From Bog-950 sp044225825 (GTDB lineage: Bacteria; Bacteroidota; Bacteroidia; Chitinophagales; LD1), in the NCBI GenBank assembly GCA_044225825.1, contig JBGAIB010000001.1, positions 124,001-188,000 of the forward strand: DNA of 64,000 bases. The letters run 5' to 3'. Positions 8,508 to 17,518 of this stretch are shown here, piece by piece. A program made the position numbers and the translations under genes. The notes beneath the pieces are model-generated. The model saw only the letters and a program-made list of their open reading frames with translations. It was not told the DNA's origin and searched no databases. The number at the start of each line of letters is the position of its first letter. Position 1 is the stretch's first letter.

Positions 8508-9617
8508 TTATTTAGATAATAACGCTGTTTGCTTAGGAGCAACAGAATCAGTAGCGGCAGGCTCAGCGGCCGGTGCAGCTTCGGTAGTTTTAGGTTTTAC
8601 ACTCTCATACATGGCAGTTTGTGTGCTAACCCATGCATCGTATTCAGCCTGGTCAACTACAACCACTTCGCGTTGCATACCGTAGTGCGACTTACCGCAT
8701 AATTCGGCGCAGGCCAGTTCGTATTTAAATCCTTTCCAGCGAGGTTCGCCTGTTTCAGGATTTAAGGTTTGCCACCAAGGTTCTTTGCTCAGGTAATCCT
8801 GCATTTCTTTGGTAGTCATTGTTGGTGTAAAGTAAAATTCAGTAGGTATACCAGGCACACAGTCCATTTTAACACGGAAATGCGGGAGGTAAAAGCTATG
8901 CAGCACATCCTGAGCGTTCAAACGCATTAATACCGAATGACCTTTAACCAGGTATAATTTGTCACTCATGTAATCGTCGTGGCTGTTTGGATCGCTCCAG
9001 TCAATACCTAACTCGTTGGTTGGAGAAATATGCTCTGTATCAATAATACGGCGGCCAAATTTTCCGTCTTTACCCGGGTAACGCAGCATCCAGTTAAACT
9101 GCTTAGCCGTTGCTTCCACCACCATGGTGTTTTTAGCACGTGTATCCTTATTGAAAATATTGAACCACTCATACATACCCATGGCAATTAATCCGGTTAA
9201 CACGATGGTTGGTATAACCGTCCACACCACTTCAAGTTTGTTGTTATGCGGATAGAAGTAAGCGTTGTGGCCACGGCTTTCGTTATAGCGGTAGGCAAAG
9301 TAAAAAAGTGCCACCTGGGTTATAAAGAAAACGATGCCGATAATCAGCATAGTAATATTAAACAGCTGGTCGGTTTTAACGCCGTGCTCCGAAGCTGCCT
9401 TCGGAAGCATTACAGGGGCTAATTCTTTAAAAGCATAAGCCGAACCTGCAAACATTAAAATCATGAAACCCAACAACAGGTATCCGTTCACACGGCTCTG
9501 GTTGGTATAATCCGGCTGATCGCCTCTTACTTCCTGTGCCAATTCGTTGGCTTTGGAAATAAGTACCAGTACCACAAACAGCAGCGCAATTACTACAAAA
9601 CTTAAAAATGTTGCCAT
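8508..9617 (-). CDS. ctaC: Cytochrome c oxidase subunit II (CuA subunit)
   Basis: 369 aa. The N-terminal half has several membrane helices (about residues 3-20, 46-64, 86-106 and 129-150), one or two more than the usual hairpin, as often seen in Bacteroidota. The periplasmic cupredoxin domain carries the CuA site ELACAELCGKSHYGMQ near residues 300-312, with both Cys, His and Met ligands, and an upstream LHSFYLPHFRVKMDCVPG segment. There is no C-terminal cytochrome c domain, so electrons must come from a separate cytochrome, most likely ActE/ActA of the adjacent alternative complex III. The last 30 residues are Ala/Pro/Thr-rich and disordered. First gene of the oxidase cluster after a 530-bp gap. 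Confidence 0.96.
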   Translation of the reverse strand: MATFLSFVVIALLFVVLVLISKANELAQEVRGDQPDYTNQSRVNGYLLLGFMILMFAGSAYAFKELAPVMLPKAASEHGVKTDQLFNITMLIIGIVFFITQVALFYFAYRYNESRGHNAYFYPHNNKLEVVWTVIPTIVLTGLIAMGMYEWFNIFNKDTRAKNTMVVEATAKQFNWMLRYPGKDGKFGRRIIDTEHISPTNELGIDWSDPNSHDDYMSDKLYLVKGHSVLMRLNAQDVLHSFYLPHFRVKMDCVPGIPTEFYFTPTMTTKEMQDYLSKEPWWQTLNPETGEPRWKGFKYELACAELCGKSHYGMQREVVVVDQAEYDAWVSTQTAMYESVKPKTTEAAPAAEPAATDSVAPKQTALLSK

Positions 9618-9751
9618 GATAAAATTTATTAGTCCTTATTACAAAATCTCCTCACTGCTCTAATCAATCGCAATGTTGAGTTCTATTTTTTTCGTTTTTA
9701 TCCTTTTATTAAATCGAATTTCAACTTGTAAAACCTGCACCTCTCTTCATT

Positions 9752-9767
9752 TGTGATAGCCATCACA
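9752..9767. promoter_or_regulatory. CRP/FNR-type palindrome upstream of ctaC
   Basis: TGTGATAGCCATCACA: perfect TGTGA-N6-TCACA, the consensus architecture for Crp-family regulators. It sits about 135 bp upstream of the ctaC start codon, in a position suited to control of the oxidase operon. Crp/Fnr-family regulators are common in Bacteroidota, but whether one here prefers this sequence is not known from the window. Confidence 0.5.
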
Positions 9768-10087
9768 TTTTTCAATCGGGGCCTGTTTATCTCATATCAC
9801 TTTCTTCTAATTTTTTAATTTCTTCCTTATTACCTCCCGGGGTTGTTAGCCGCATCTGTAAAATATAGCCCCGGTAATCGCTCTTTACTAATGTCCTTCG
9901 TTCATCTGCAGGATGGTTTTTAACCACCAAGCGGATTCACGCTATTTCGCCACCCTCCTACTTACAATTTTGCTTTCAGCACATATTCATCTGACTGATC
10001 TATAGTGCAATAATATAAGTATTCCTCCTTCTCACCAATCAATACACTTTCATGTTCATTGATTGTAACAACCGTCGTATTATTTTA

Positions 10088-10136
10088 ACATCCCGGTGAA
10101 AGAATATGTTCTTAACACAGCCATTCACCGGGATGT
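10088..10136 (-). terminator. Hairpin downstream of actF
   Basis: ACATCCCGGTGAA (10088-10100) pairs perfectly with TTCACCGGGATGT (10124-10136): a 13-bp stem with a 23-base loop, 13 bases past the actF stop codon. On the minus strand it is followed by TAAAATAA instead of a T-run, so it may work as a weak terminator, an mRNA-stabilising 3' end or a processing point between the act and cta transcripts. Confidence 0.5.
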
Positions 10137-10148
10137 GTAGCCCGGGAA

Positions 10149-11564
10149 TTAAGCCCAGGTTACTGTAAGTTTCTCACTCTCTTTCAGGTAAGGGTCGTTC
10201 TCAGGAACAATCGGATGTTTCTTCAGGTTATTGAAGAACATGAACAGGAACGCTCCTAAAAATCCAACAAATACCAGTAACTCAGCAATGCCAATACCTG
10301 CAAAGGTTGTAACTGCTACTTCTTTGTCTTTACCTTTTTCGGCAGTTGCTTCCTTAGCGCCTTCAGTAGCCGCTGCTGCATGTTCGGTAGCAACTTCTTC
10401 CTTCTTGGCAACCTCGTGGCCTTCGCCTTTCTCGGCAGTTCCTTCGTTAACAGCAAAGAACAGGGCCACATCTCCTTTACGCTCATGTTCGCGTTTTTCT
10501 TCAGCTACTTTGGCGTTCCAGTTTGGTTCGACAAATGTATAGTTGAAGAAATCGATGTAGTGACCGAAGATGATAAGAGCGGCACCAAAGCCAATCATCT
10601 TAAAGTTACGTTTTGCATCGCGCTTAATCAGGAAGAACAGCGGGAACACGAAGTTGATGATCAGCGATAAAAAGATAGTGAACTTGAAGTAGCCTTCACC
10701 GAAACGTTTTACCCAAAAGTTGGTGTCTTCCGGAATGTTGGCATACCACTGTAACATAAACTGATCGAACCACAGGTAAGTCCAGAAGATGGAGAAACCA
10801 AACAACATTTTACCAAGATCGTGGATGTGGTTTTCGTTAATTTGAGGAATATAGCCTTTTGACTTCAGGTAGATGATAACCAGGATGGTCATACCCCAGG
10901 CAGCACAGCCGTAGCTGGCAAAGTTATACCAACCAAACAGTGTAGAATACCAATGTGGATCTAAACACATTACGGCATCCCAGCTGATAGCTGATTCAGT
11001 TAAAGCAAATACAACGATAAAGGCCGCTGCCAGTAATTTCGACTTCTTGTAAACCTTAGGATCGGTTTGATCAGTACGAGCAAAGAAACGGTCGAATACA
11101 ATTGAGAAAATCAACCAAAGCGAGGCGTAAACCAGTACGCGGCCAACCCAAAATGCCGGAGCAAAGAAGATCAGTTTAGTTGAATAACGTGGATTGCCAG
11201 CGCCGGTGTGCAGAATGTGCTTTACATGGTCGTAAAGTGTGTGCACGTTTGTAAATACGCCCAAGGCAATAATAGCCAGTAACAGGAAACCACCGATACG
11301 GCTAAAGCCTGAAAGCGAAATGAAGATACGCTTCATCAGGGTTTGCCAACCGCCATAGGCAAGCTGGGTTGCAGCTACTACAAACAGGCCGAATAGGCCG
11401 ATGCCCGTAAAGAAATACGTGTTGGATAACAGGTTTGTCCAAAAACGGCTATGGTTATTTTCCGGGTAAAGGACAAACGCGAGCACCAGGCCAAGCACAC
11501 CTGCACCCATCATGTAGATCAGGGTCTTTTTCAATCCCGCGGTAAACTCAAATTTTTCGTTCAT
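10149..11564 (-). CDS. actF: Alternative complex III subunit ActF (quinol:cytochrome c oxidoreductase membrane subunit)
   Basis: 471-aa polytopic membrane protein with about ten helices, homologous in style to the NrfD-like subunits of alternative complex III. Family marks include FFAPAFWVGRVLVYASLWL and ESAISWDAVMCLDPHWYSTLFGWYNFASYGCAAWG in the middle, followed by FSIFWTYLWFDQFMLQWYANIPEDTNF. ActF is a membrane-embedded partner of ActC and lacks its own redox centre. Unusual here is an insertion of about 70 residues, rich in Ala, Glu and Lys (roughly residues 350-420), just before the final transmembrane helix. It is the last act gene, 32 bp after actE, with a hairpin after its stop. Confidence 0.93.
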   Translation of the reverse strand: MNEKFEFTAGLKKTLIYMMGAGVLGLVLAFVLYPENNHSRFWTNLLSNTYFFTGIGLFGLFVVAATQLAYGGWQTLMKRIFISLSGFSRIGGFLLLAIIALGVFTNVHTLYDHVKHILHTGAGNPRYSTKLIFFAPAFWVGRVLVYASLWLIFSIVFDRFFARTDQTDPKVYKKSKLLAAAFIVVFALTESAISWDAVMCLDPHWYSTLFGWYNFASYGCAAWGMTILVIIYLKSKGYIPQINENHIHDLGKMLFGFSIFWTYLWFDQFMLQWYANIPEDTNFWVKRFGEGYFKFTIFLSLIINFVFPLFFLIKRDAKRNFKMIGFGAALIIFGHYIDFFNYTFVEPNWNAKVAEEKREHERKGDVALFFAVNEGTAEKGEGHEVAKKEEVATEHAAAATEGAKEATAEKGKDKEVAVTTFAGIGIAELLVFVGFLGAFLFMFFNNLKKHPIVPENDPYLKESEKLTVTWA

Positions 11565-11596
11565 TGCTTTATCTATTACTGTCGTTATCGAAATTA

Positions 11597-12289
11597 TTAC
11601 TTAGCAGCACTTACCGAATCCGTTGCAGCAGCAACCGGGGCGTTAATGCCGGCCAGTTTCTTAATGTAATGGATTACCTGCCATCTTTCTTTTACATCCA
11701 ATTGGTAGCCATAACCACCCATCATACCTTTTCCGTAGCTAACGCTGTAGAACATGTTACCATCCTTGATTTGCGTTAAACGGTCAGAATATTTTGGAGG
11801 ACGCGCAGTATAAGGACCATCGCCGCCATTCGGCAATTCTACGATCTGGCCGTTACCTTCCCCTTTTTCGCCATGGCAAACCTGGCAGTTGATTTCATAC
11901 AGTCGCTTACCTTCAGCCAGGTTAGCATCGTTAGCGTCTAACGGATCAGCTATTTCAGTAGCAGCACGGTCGTACTCAGCCTGCCATTGTGCAGGATCGT
12001 GGGTATAGTGATTCTTAGCCATATAGCTCATCAGCAGGCTTGCATTGGTTCTTACCTTTTCGTCGGCAGGAATCCATCCACGGGGTATTGTACCCTGAAC
12101 CGGACGGCGGGCGCTCTGCAGATAACCATCGGCATTTTTGAACGGGCTGGCCGAGTATGTTTCGTACGCATTGCTGTACGTCATATCGGGCATATAAATT
12201 CTGCCTGGCTCTTTCGGGTTACGGCCACACGATGCCAGAATAATGGCAACTGCTGCAACCGGTAGTAACTTTATAAAGCTGTTTTTCAT
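11597..12289 (-). CDS. actE: Alternative complex III subunit ActE, monoheme cytochrome c lipoprotein
   Basis: The frame opens 24 bases further upstream with a TTG, directly after the actD stop codon, but the ATG at 12289 gives a clean lipoprotein signal: MKNSFIKLLPVAAVAIILASC. The 230-aa product has one heme-binding motif, CQVCHGEKGEG, and a Met-rich GKGMMGGYGYQL stretch that can supply the sixth heme ligand. The intervening region includes KNHYTHDP and a tyrosine-rich N-terminus (YMPDMTYSNAYETYS) shared by ActE proteins. It is the likely exit point for electrons from alternative complex III to the aa3 oxidase CuA centre. Ends in an Ala-rich tail. Confidence 0.93.
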   Translation of the reverse strand: MKNSFIKLLPVAAVAIILASCGRNPKEPGRIYMPDMTYSNAYETYSASPFKNADGYLQSARRPVQGTIPRGWIPADEKVRTNASLLMSYMAKNHYTHDPAQWQAEYDRAATEIADPLDANDANLAEGKRLYEINCQVCHGEKGEGNGQIVELPNGGDGPYTARPPKYSDRLTQIKDGNMFYSVSYGKGMMGGYGYQLDVKERWQVIHYIKKLAGINAPVAAATDSVSAAK

Positions 12290-12313
12290 CGTAACTTGGA
12301 TAAACTTTTTCAA

Positions 12314-12850
12314 TTATTCGTTTTCAGTAAACACGCGGTCTTTCACTTCTACAGCACCTTCTTTCTGGCACATGTTTTTGATTTCGCTGATTTGAGCATC
12401 GCTCAGTTTTTCAGCATCAAAAACCAGGGCAAAACGGTCGTCTGTCGTACGCTTTTCGAAAATGCGCGGAACACGTCCCGGCCACAGTTTGTTACGCACC
12501 AGGTAGGTTAAGGTCATACCCCAGGCAGCAAATAATACCGTCATCTCAAACGTAATAGGAATGAAAGATGGCAGCGGCCAGTAAGGTTTACCACCCACGT
12601 TTAAAGGGTAGCTGGTAGTCATAACCCAGGTCATGAACGTTAACGCCAGGGTGGTACCCGTTGCGCCGAACATGAAACCAGCGGTGTGTAACCGGGTTTC
12701 TTTCAGGCCCAGGGCCTCATCCAGTCCGTGCACCGGAAACGGTGTAAGGCTGTCGTAAATTTCAACCCCGTGATGGCGGATGTGCTCTACGGCATGAACG
12801 TATACTTCTTCATGATCCCAGAGACCTACTATGAATTTGTTGCTTGCCAT
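12314..12850 (-). CDS. actD: Alternative complex III subunit ActD (DUF3341)
   Basis: 178-aa protein with two transmembrane helices (about residues 60-83 and 96-118) flanked by soluble segments. The N-terminus MASNKFIVGLWDHEEVYVHAVEHIRHHGVEIYDSLTPFPVHGLDEALGL is the DUF3341 signature of ActD, with its YDSLTPFPVHG motif. ActD contains no redox cofactor and is an accessory membrane subunit. It lies between actC (30 bp) and actE, in the invariant Bacteroidota order actABCDEF. Confidence 0.94.
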   Translation of the reverse strand: MASNKFIVGLWDHEEVYVHAVEHIRHHGVEIYDSLTPFPVHGLDEALGLKETRLHTAGFMFGATGTTLALTFMTWVMTTSYPLNVGGKPYWPLPSFIPITFEMTVLFAAWGMTLTYLVRNKLWPGRVPRIFEKRTTDDRFALVFDAEKLSDAQISEIKNMCQKEGAVEVKDRVFTENE

Positions 12851-12880
12851 TTATTCTGAATTCTTTTCGTCAACTAATAA

Positions 12881-14332
12881 TTAATTCTTTGCATCCTTAT
12901 CGAGTGGGCCTACAGTTTGAAAACCCATAAAACCACCGTGTGCTGCACCTTCTTTCTTAGCTCTTTCTGCTTTTGCAGCTTCCGAAGATGTGCGGAAGAT
13001 TGCTTTCACCTCGGCAATAGCGATTGTCGGGAAGAAACGTGCAAACAACAGGAACAGGAATAAGAATACCGACATAGAGCCAACATAGATGCCTATATCT
13101 ACCCATGTTGGAGAGAAATAAGCCCAGCTTGAAGGCAGATAGTCATCAGCCAGCGAGGTAACGATAATTACGAAACGCTCGAACCACATACCGATGTTCA
13201 CGAATATCGAAAGGATAAAGGTGATGTAGATGTTGCGGCGTATGTTTTTGAACCAGTAGAACTGCGGAGATATTACGTTGCAGCTCATCATCAGAATGTA
13301 AGCCCAGAAGTATTTACCCAGGATACGGTTGTAGAAAGCGAACTGCTCGTACAGGTAACCTGAATACCAGGCAATGAACAACTCGGTTAAGTAAGCGATA
13401 CCTACGATCGAACCAGTTAATACGATGATTTTGTTCATCGATTCGATGTGGTTGATGGTGATGTAATCTTCCAGTTTAAACAACTTACGGGTAATAATCA
13501 TCAGTGTTTCCACCATGGCGAAACCGGAGAAGATGGCACCTGCCACGAAGTATGGAGGGAAGATGGTAGTGTGCCAGCCAGGGATTACTGAAGTTGCGAA
13601 GTCAAACGATACTATCGTGTGTACCGATAATACCAGCGGTGTAGAAAGAGCCGCTAATACCAGCGATAATGATTCGAAACGTTGCCATTGTTTAGCAGAA
13701 CCGGTCCAGCCAAAGCCTAACAGGTTATAGATCCACTTGCGGAATTTAGATTTAGAACGGTCGCGGATGGTAGCAAAGTCAGGTAATAGACCTGAATACC
13801 AGAATAATAATGAAACCGAGAAGTAAGTAGAGATCGCGAATACGTCCCACAGGAGCGGCGAGTTAAAGTTAACCCATAAAGGACCGCGGGTGTTAGGGAT
13901 AGGGAAAATAAAAGGAGCATCCCAAACGCGACCCATGTGGAAGATAGGGAACATACCTGCACAAATTACCGCGAATATGGTCATCGCTTCCGCAGCACGG
14001 TTAATACCAGTTCTGTAACGCTGACGGAACAGCAACAGAATGGCGGAGATCAAGGTTCCGGCGTGACCGATACCGATCCACCAAACGAAGTTGGTAATAT
14101 CCCATGCCCAACCAATGGTTTTATTCAAACCCCAGGTGCCAATACCAAACCAAACGGTCCAGCCAAGGCAGAATACAAAGAACAGGGCTCCTGCTCCGGT
14201 AAGCAGCGTGGAAATCAACCAAATGGCCGACATTCTTTCGGTGGGAGCCACGAGATCATCGGTAATCTTCGTGTACGTCTTGTCTAATCCATTGATTAGC
14301 GGCTCCCGGAATTCTGATTCATATGCGTGCAT
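12881..14332 (-). CDS. actC: Alternative complex III subunit ActC, NrfD/PsrC-type membrane protein
   Basis: 483 aa with about ten transmembrane helices in two bundles, as in polysulfide reductase subunit C (NrfD family). Family marks are FVWWIGIGHAGTLISAILLLFRQ, FPIFHMGRVW, and the helix around HTIVSFDFATSVIPGWHTTIFPPYFVAGAIFSGFAMV. ActC is thought to form the menaquinol-oxidising site together with ActB; the conserved His in HTIVSFDFA and the Asp are candidates near that site. The N-terminal 30 residues and the C-terminal 40 residues (Ala/Lys/Gly-rich) are soluble. The spacing of 33 bp from actB fits one operon. Confidence 0.95.
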   Translation of the reverse strand: MHAYESEFREPLINGLDKTYTKITDDLVAPTERMSAIWLISTLLTGAGALFFVFCLGWTVWFGIGTWGLNKTIGWAWDITNFVWWIGIGHAGTLISAILLLFRQRYRTGINRAAEAMTIFAVICAGMFPIFHMGRVWDAPFIFPIPNTRGPLWVNFNSPLLWDVFAISTYFSVSLLFWYSGLLPDFATIRDRSKSKFRKWIYNLLGFGWTGSAKQWQRFESLSLVLAALSTPLVLSVHTIVSFDFATSVIPGWHTTIFPPYFVAGAIFSGFAMVETLMIITRKLFKLEDYITINHIESMNKIIVLTGSIVGIAYLTELFIAWYSGYLYEQFAFYNRILGKYFWAYILMMSCNVISPQFYWFKNIRRNIYITFILSIFVNIGMWFERFVIIVTSLADDYLPSSWAYFSPTWVDIGIYVGSMSVFLFLFLLFARFFPTIAIAEVKAIFRTSSEAAKAERAKKEGAAHGGFMGFQTVGPLDKDAKN

Positions 14333-14365
14333 ATCTCGAGTTGTCGTTATTAGTTAATAGTTCAA

Positions 14366-17300
14366 TTAGGAATTATGGTAGTAATCAAGGATTTCGTATT
14401 GTTTCTCTTCCTCACGGTTGCGCACCTGCGTTTTGTATAACACATTCGGCATGGTGTGTATTTCCTCGATTACGCCAAAGGTTCTCTTATCGGTAAAGTC
14501 AGCGTATACTGCGCTTTCTTTGTCGTTGCGGTCGCCAAACACAATTGCGTTGGTAGGGCAAGCGCTCTGACAAGCTGTTACAGCATCACCATCTTTCAAT
14601 GGACGGTTCTCTTTCTTCGCATCCAGCTTAGCGCCTTGTAAACGCTGCACACAGAACGAACATTTTTCCATTACACCACGTGAACGTACTGTTACATCAG
14701 GGTTCAACACCATGCGTGTCAGTGGTTCGTGTAATCCTAACAGTTCGCTTGCAACGTTCATATCGTTGCTGGTTCCGTATTGCTTATCAAAAGCATCGGC
14801 TTGTTGGTAATCGTACCAGTTAAAGCGACGCACTTTGTATGGACAGTTGTTAGCACAGTAACGGGTACCGATGCAACGGTTGTAAGCCATCTGGTTAATA
14901 CCTTCGTTACTGTGGTTAGTAGCGGCAACCGGACAAACGTTTTCGCAAGGAGCGTTATCGCAGTGCTGACACAGCATAGGCTGGAATACTACATCCGGAT
15001 TATCAACGGTACCGGTAAAGTAGCGATCGATACGCATCCAGTGCATTTCGCGGCTGCGGGTAACCTGATCTTTACCAACTACCGGAACGTTGTTTTCGGC
15101 ATTACAAGCAACCACGCAGGCGCCACAACCGGTACAACTGTTCAGATCAATAACCATGGTCCAGTGGTGGCCTGGTTTCTCGTGCTCGTAGTAAAGCGTT
15201 ACCAGCTCTTCCATAATCTCCATTCTGTCTTCATTACCGGCATTTTCAGCTTTCTGGTAATCTTTCAGGATGGTTTCTTTTACAATCTTACGTGTCTTCA
15301 CACCACCCAAATCTTTCAGGGTAATGTTAAAGTGTGTTTGTGTTAAAGCTACCTGTTCGGTATCAGCAGTTTTAGTAATGCTTGCTTTAGCAATATCAGT
15401 AAAGTTATCACCGCTTGGCGTTAAGGCTGCAAACGCATTAGCACCAACTTTCAAATCAGGGTGGGCCACCGCGGTGCGCTCGTAACCTAAAGCAACACCA
15501 AGGGTGTTCTCAGGCATACCAGGTACTGCCACAACCGGAAGTTTAATGGTTTGGCCGTTAGCCGAAAGACTGGCTACCACAAAACGTTTTTCTTTAAAGT
15601 CTGGATCGATGTTGTAACCGTTCTTGCTATACCAGGTAGGGTTAACCATAATTACGTTACCCCAGGTTGCTTTGGTTACCGGATCCGGTAATTCCTGCAG
15701 CCATGGGTTATCGCCCCATTGGCCATCGCCCATTGCGATAGATTCGAAGAATTTAACCTGCACATCGCCAAATGAACCGGCAGCAGCGCCTACTGCAGCA
15801 ACCGCTTCAACTACACCGGCACCGTTGTAAGCGGCGGTAGTAGCAGCAGCATTCAGCACAACTTCACCATCGTGGATTGCGTTGTCCCAGAAAGCCCAAA
15901 AGCCATTGTATTTGTTTTGCTTACCGTAGAAAGAAGCTTCCCAGTTTTTCTGCAGAAAATCGTAGTAAGTGCCGGTTTGACCGCTCCACTTCATCAGGGT
16001 TTCCTGCACCTGACGGGTATCGAATAATTTAGAGATGGTAGGTTGGGTAGTGTTCAATACACCGGCCTTAGGCTCAGCATCGTTCCAGCTTTCCAACCAG
16101 TGGCTATCCGGACATACATACTGGCAGGCAGCAGCTGTTTCATCTAAACGGTTAGCAAACGAAACTGAAAGTTCAGCCTTCTTAAGTGCATCAGCTAAAC
16201 CTTTAACAGGTGAGCTATACACCGGGTTAGCTTCGTAGAATAATACCGCTTTGATAGAACCATCGTTTAAGCCTGCAACCAGCTGGCTGATGGCCTTGTC
16301 GGAACCTTTCTTGGTGTTGTAAGGACGATCCCAGGTTATGGTAGAACCATAGCTGCCCAGCGCGCTGTTGATAGCATTAACCAGCAATTGCACATTGGTA
16401 TCGTTGCTACCAGCAACAACCAGCGCATTTCCGGCACCGGCAGCTTTCAGTTCTTCTGCAGCTTTGCCAACTTTTGCATTCTTGGCAGCACCACCTGCAA
16501 TAATTACATTATATAAGTCCACCAGCGAGCTTAACTCGTCAGAAGGTTTAACCGGAATACGGTTATCGGCTTTGTATCCTGTGATGGTAGGAACACTTTC
16601 GATTTGAATGTGGCGGCTCATGTCCTTCTTCTTGCTGCTTACCTTGCGGTTAACGGCATAGTCGGCTGAAAATTCAACCGGAGAAAGCCAGGTGCCTAAG
16701 AAATCGCAACCTACACCAACAATTACTTTGGCTTTGCCGAAGTTGTAGGAAGGAATGCTACGGTTGCCAAACGATTTTTCATTGGCATCTAAAATACCGG
16801 AGTACGAAATGGCATCGTATTGCAGGTGTTCGAATTTGCCTTCGCCCAGCGATTTACCGAAGGTATCGATAACTGCTTTGGTTGAAGGAGAATATACTGT
16901 AGACGAGAACAGCACCACTTTGCCACCGGCAGCAGCTGCTTTCAGCTTCTCGCCTATTTCAGCGTCTACTTTATCCCAGGTCATAGGCTCCTTGCCTTTG
17001 CCGGGGCCTTTGTAGCGGGCACCATCATACAAACTTAATACGCTTGCCTGCGCACGTGCACTGGTGCCACCTTTGGTTACAACTGATAATTTATTGCCTT
17101 CTACTTTAATAGGGCGGCCTTCGCGGGTTTTAACCAACACTGCGCCGTAGTCGCCACCCTGGGCAAACGTTGTAGCATAGTAATTGGCAATACCTGGAGC
17201 CACTTCCTCGGGGCGCCATACATACGGTATTGATTTACGTACCGGCATTTCGCAACTGGCAGCCACAACAGCTGCTGTTACGCTAAAGCCCAGCATTTTC

Positions 17301-17455
17301 AGAAAATCGCGGCGGCTTGATGTACCCGTTGATATAGGTTCGGTGATAGAACTTAAGGCAGGTAATTCTTCGCTAAATTCCTTATCGGCAATTGCACGAA
17401 AGCCTTCCAACTGCTCCTTCTCTTCTATTCCTTTCCAGTAGATTTTATCGGCCAT
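14366..17455 (-). CDS. actB: Alternative complex III subunit ActB, fused molybdopterin-oxidoreductase-like and iron-sulfur protein
   Basis: 1029 aa. Residues 48-70 (SRRDFLKMLGFSVTAAVVAASC) are a twin-arginine signal. It starts about 48 residues in, the arrangement known as TAT-variant in ActB. Residues about 75-720 resemble the molybdopterin oxidoreductase fold, but the usual N-terminal Cys cluster and Mo ligand are not evident, consistent with the cofactor-free ActB1 domain. Residues about 770-975 are the ferredoxin-like ActB2 domain with CTGCGACVVAC, CQHCDNAPCENVCP, CIGTRYCANNCP and CSFCVQRLQ...CQSACP, providing ligands for four iron-sulfur clusters. It takes electrons from menaquinol at ActC and hands them to the ActA hemes. 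Second gene of the act operon. Confidence 0.95.
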   Translation of the reverse strand: MADKIYWKGIEEKEQLEGFRAIADKEFSEELPALSSITEPISTGTSSRRDFLKMLGFSVTAAVVAASCEMPVRKSIPYVWRPEEVAPGIANYYATTFAQGGDYGAVLVKTREGRPIKVEGNKLSVVTKGGTSARAQASVLSLYDGARYKGPGKGKEPMTWDKVDAEIGEKLKAAAAGGKVVLFSSTVYSPSTKAVIDTFGKSLGEGKFEHLQYDAISYSGILDANEKSFGNRSIPSYNFGKAKVIVGVGCDFLGTWLSPVEFSADYAVNRKVSSKKKDMSRHIQIESVPTITGYKADNRIPVKPSDELSSLVDLYNVIIAGGAAKNAKVGKAAEELKAAGAGNALVVAGSNDTNVQLLVNAINSALGSYGSTITWDRPYNTKKGSDKAISQLVAGLNDGSIKAVLFYEANPVYSSPVKGLADALKKAELSVSFANRLDETAAACQYVCPDSHWLESWNDAEPKAGVLNTTQPTISKLFDTRQVQETLMKWSGQTGTYYDFLQKNWEASFYGKQNKYNGFWAFWDNAIHDGEVVLNAAATTAAYNGAGVVEAVAAVGAAAGSFGDVQVKFFESIAMGDGQWGDNPWLQELPDPVTKATWGNVIMVNPTWYSKNGYNIDPDFKEKRFVVASLSANGQTIKLPVVAVPGMPENTLGVALGYERTAVAHPDLKVGANAFAALTPSGDNFTDIAKASITKTADTEQVALTQTHFNITLKDLGGVKTRKIVKETILKDYQKAENAGNEDRMEIMEELVTLYYEHEKPGHHWTMVIDLNSCTGCGACVVACNAENNVPVVGKDQVTRSREMHWMRIDRYFTGTVDNPDVVFQPMLCQHCDNAPCENVCPVAATNHSNEGINQMAYNRCIGTRYCANNCPYKVRRFNWYDYQQADAFDKQYGTSNDMNVASELLGLHEPLTRMVLNPDVTVRSRGVMEKCSFCVQRLQGAKLDAKKENRPLKDGDAVTACQSACPTNAIVFGDRNDKESAVYADFTDKRTFGVIEEIHTMPNVLYKTQVRNREEEKQYEILDYYHNS

Positions 17456-17518
17456 TTTATATTCAGTTAAATCTGTTTATCGTTTTTATTTATTCTCTGC
17501 TTGCCTGCTTTTATACTA

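Larger units (their letters stand above)
9618..10148. other. 530-bp intergenic region between actF and ctaC
   Basis: No credible ORF on either strand. It is T/C-rich on the plus strand and holds a hairpin just after actF (10088-10136), a perfect CRP-type palindrome (9752-9767) and an AT-rich stretch before ctaC. A GAAATTCG element (minus strand, 9715-9722) resembles a weak -7 box, but I cannot assign a clear -33 partner. Its length suggests that the oxidase genes have their own regulated promoter instead of depending only on read-through from act genes. Confidence 0.6.

Noticed and set aside
12290..12313. TTG start for actE directly after actD
   Set aside because: The downstream ATG at 12289 gives a cleaner lipoprotein signal, so the eight extra residues are unlikely to be translated.
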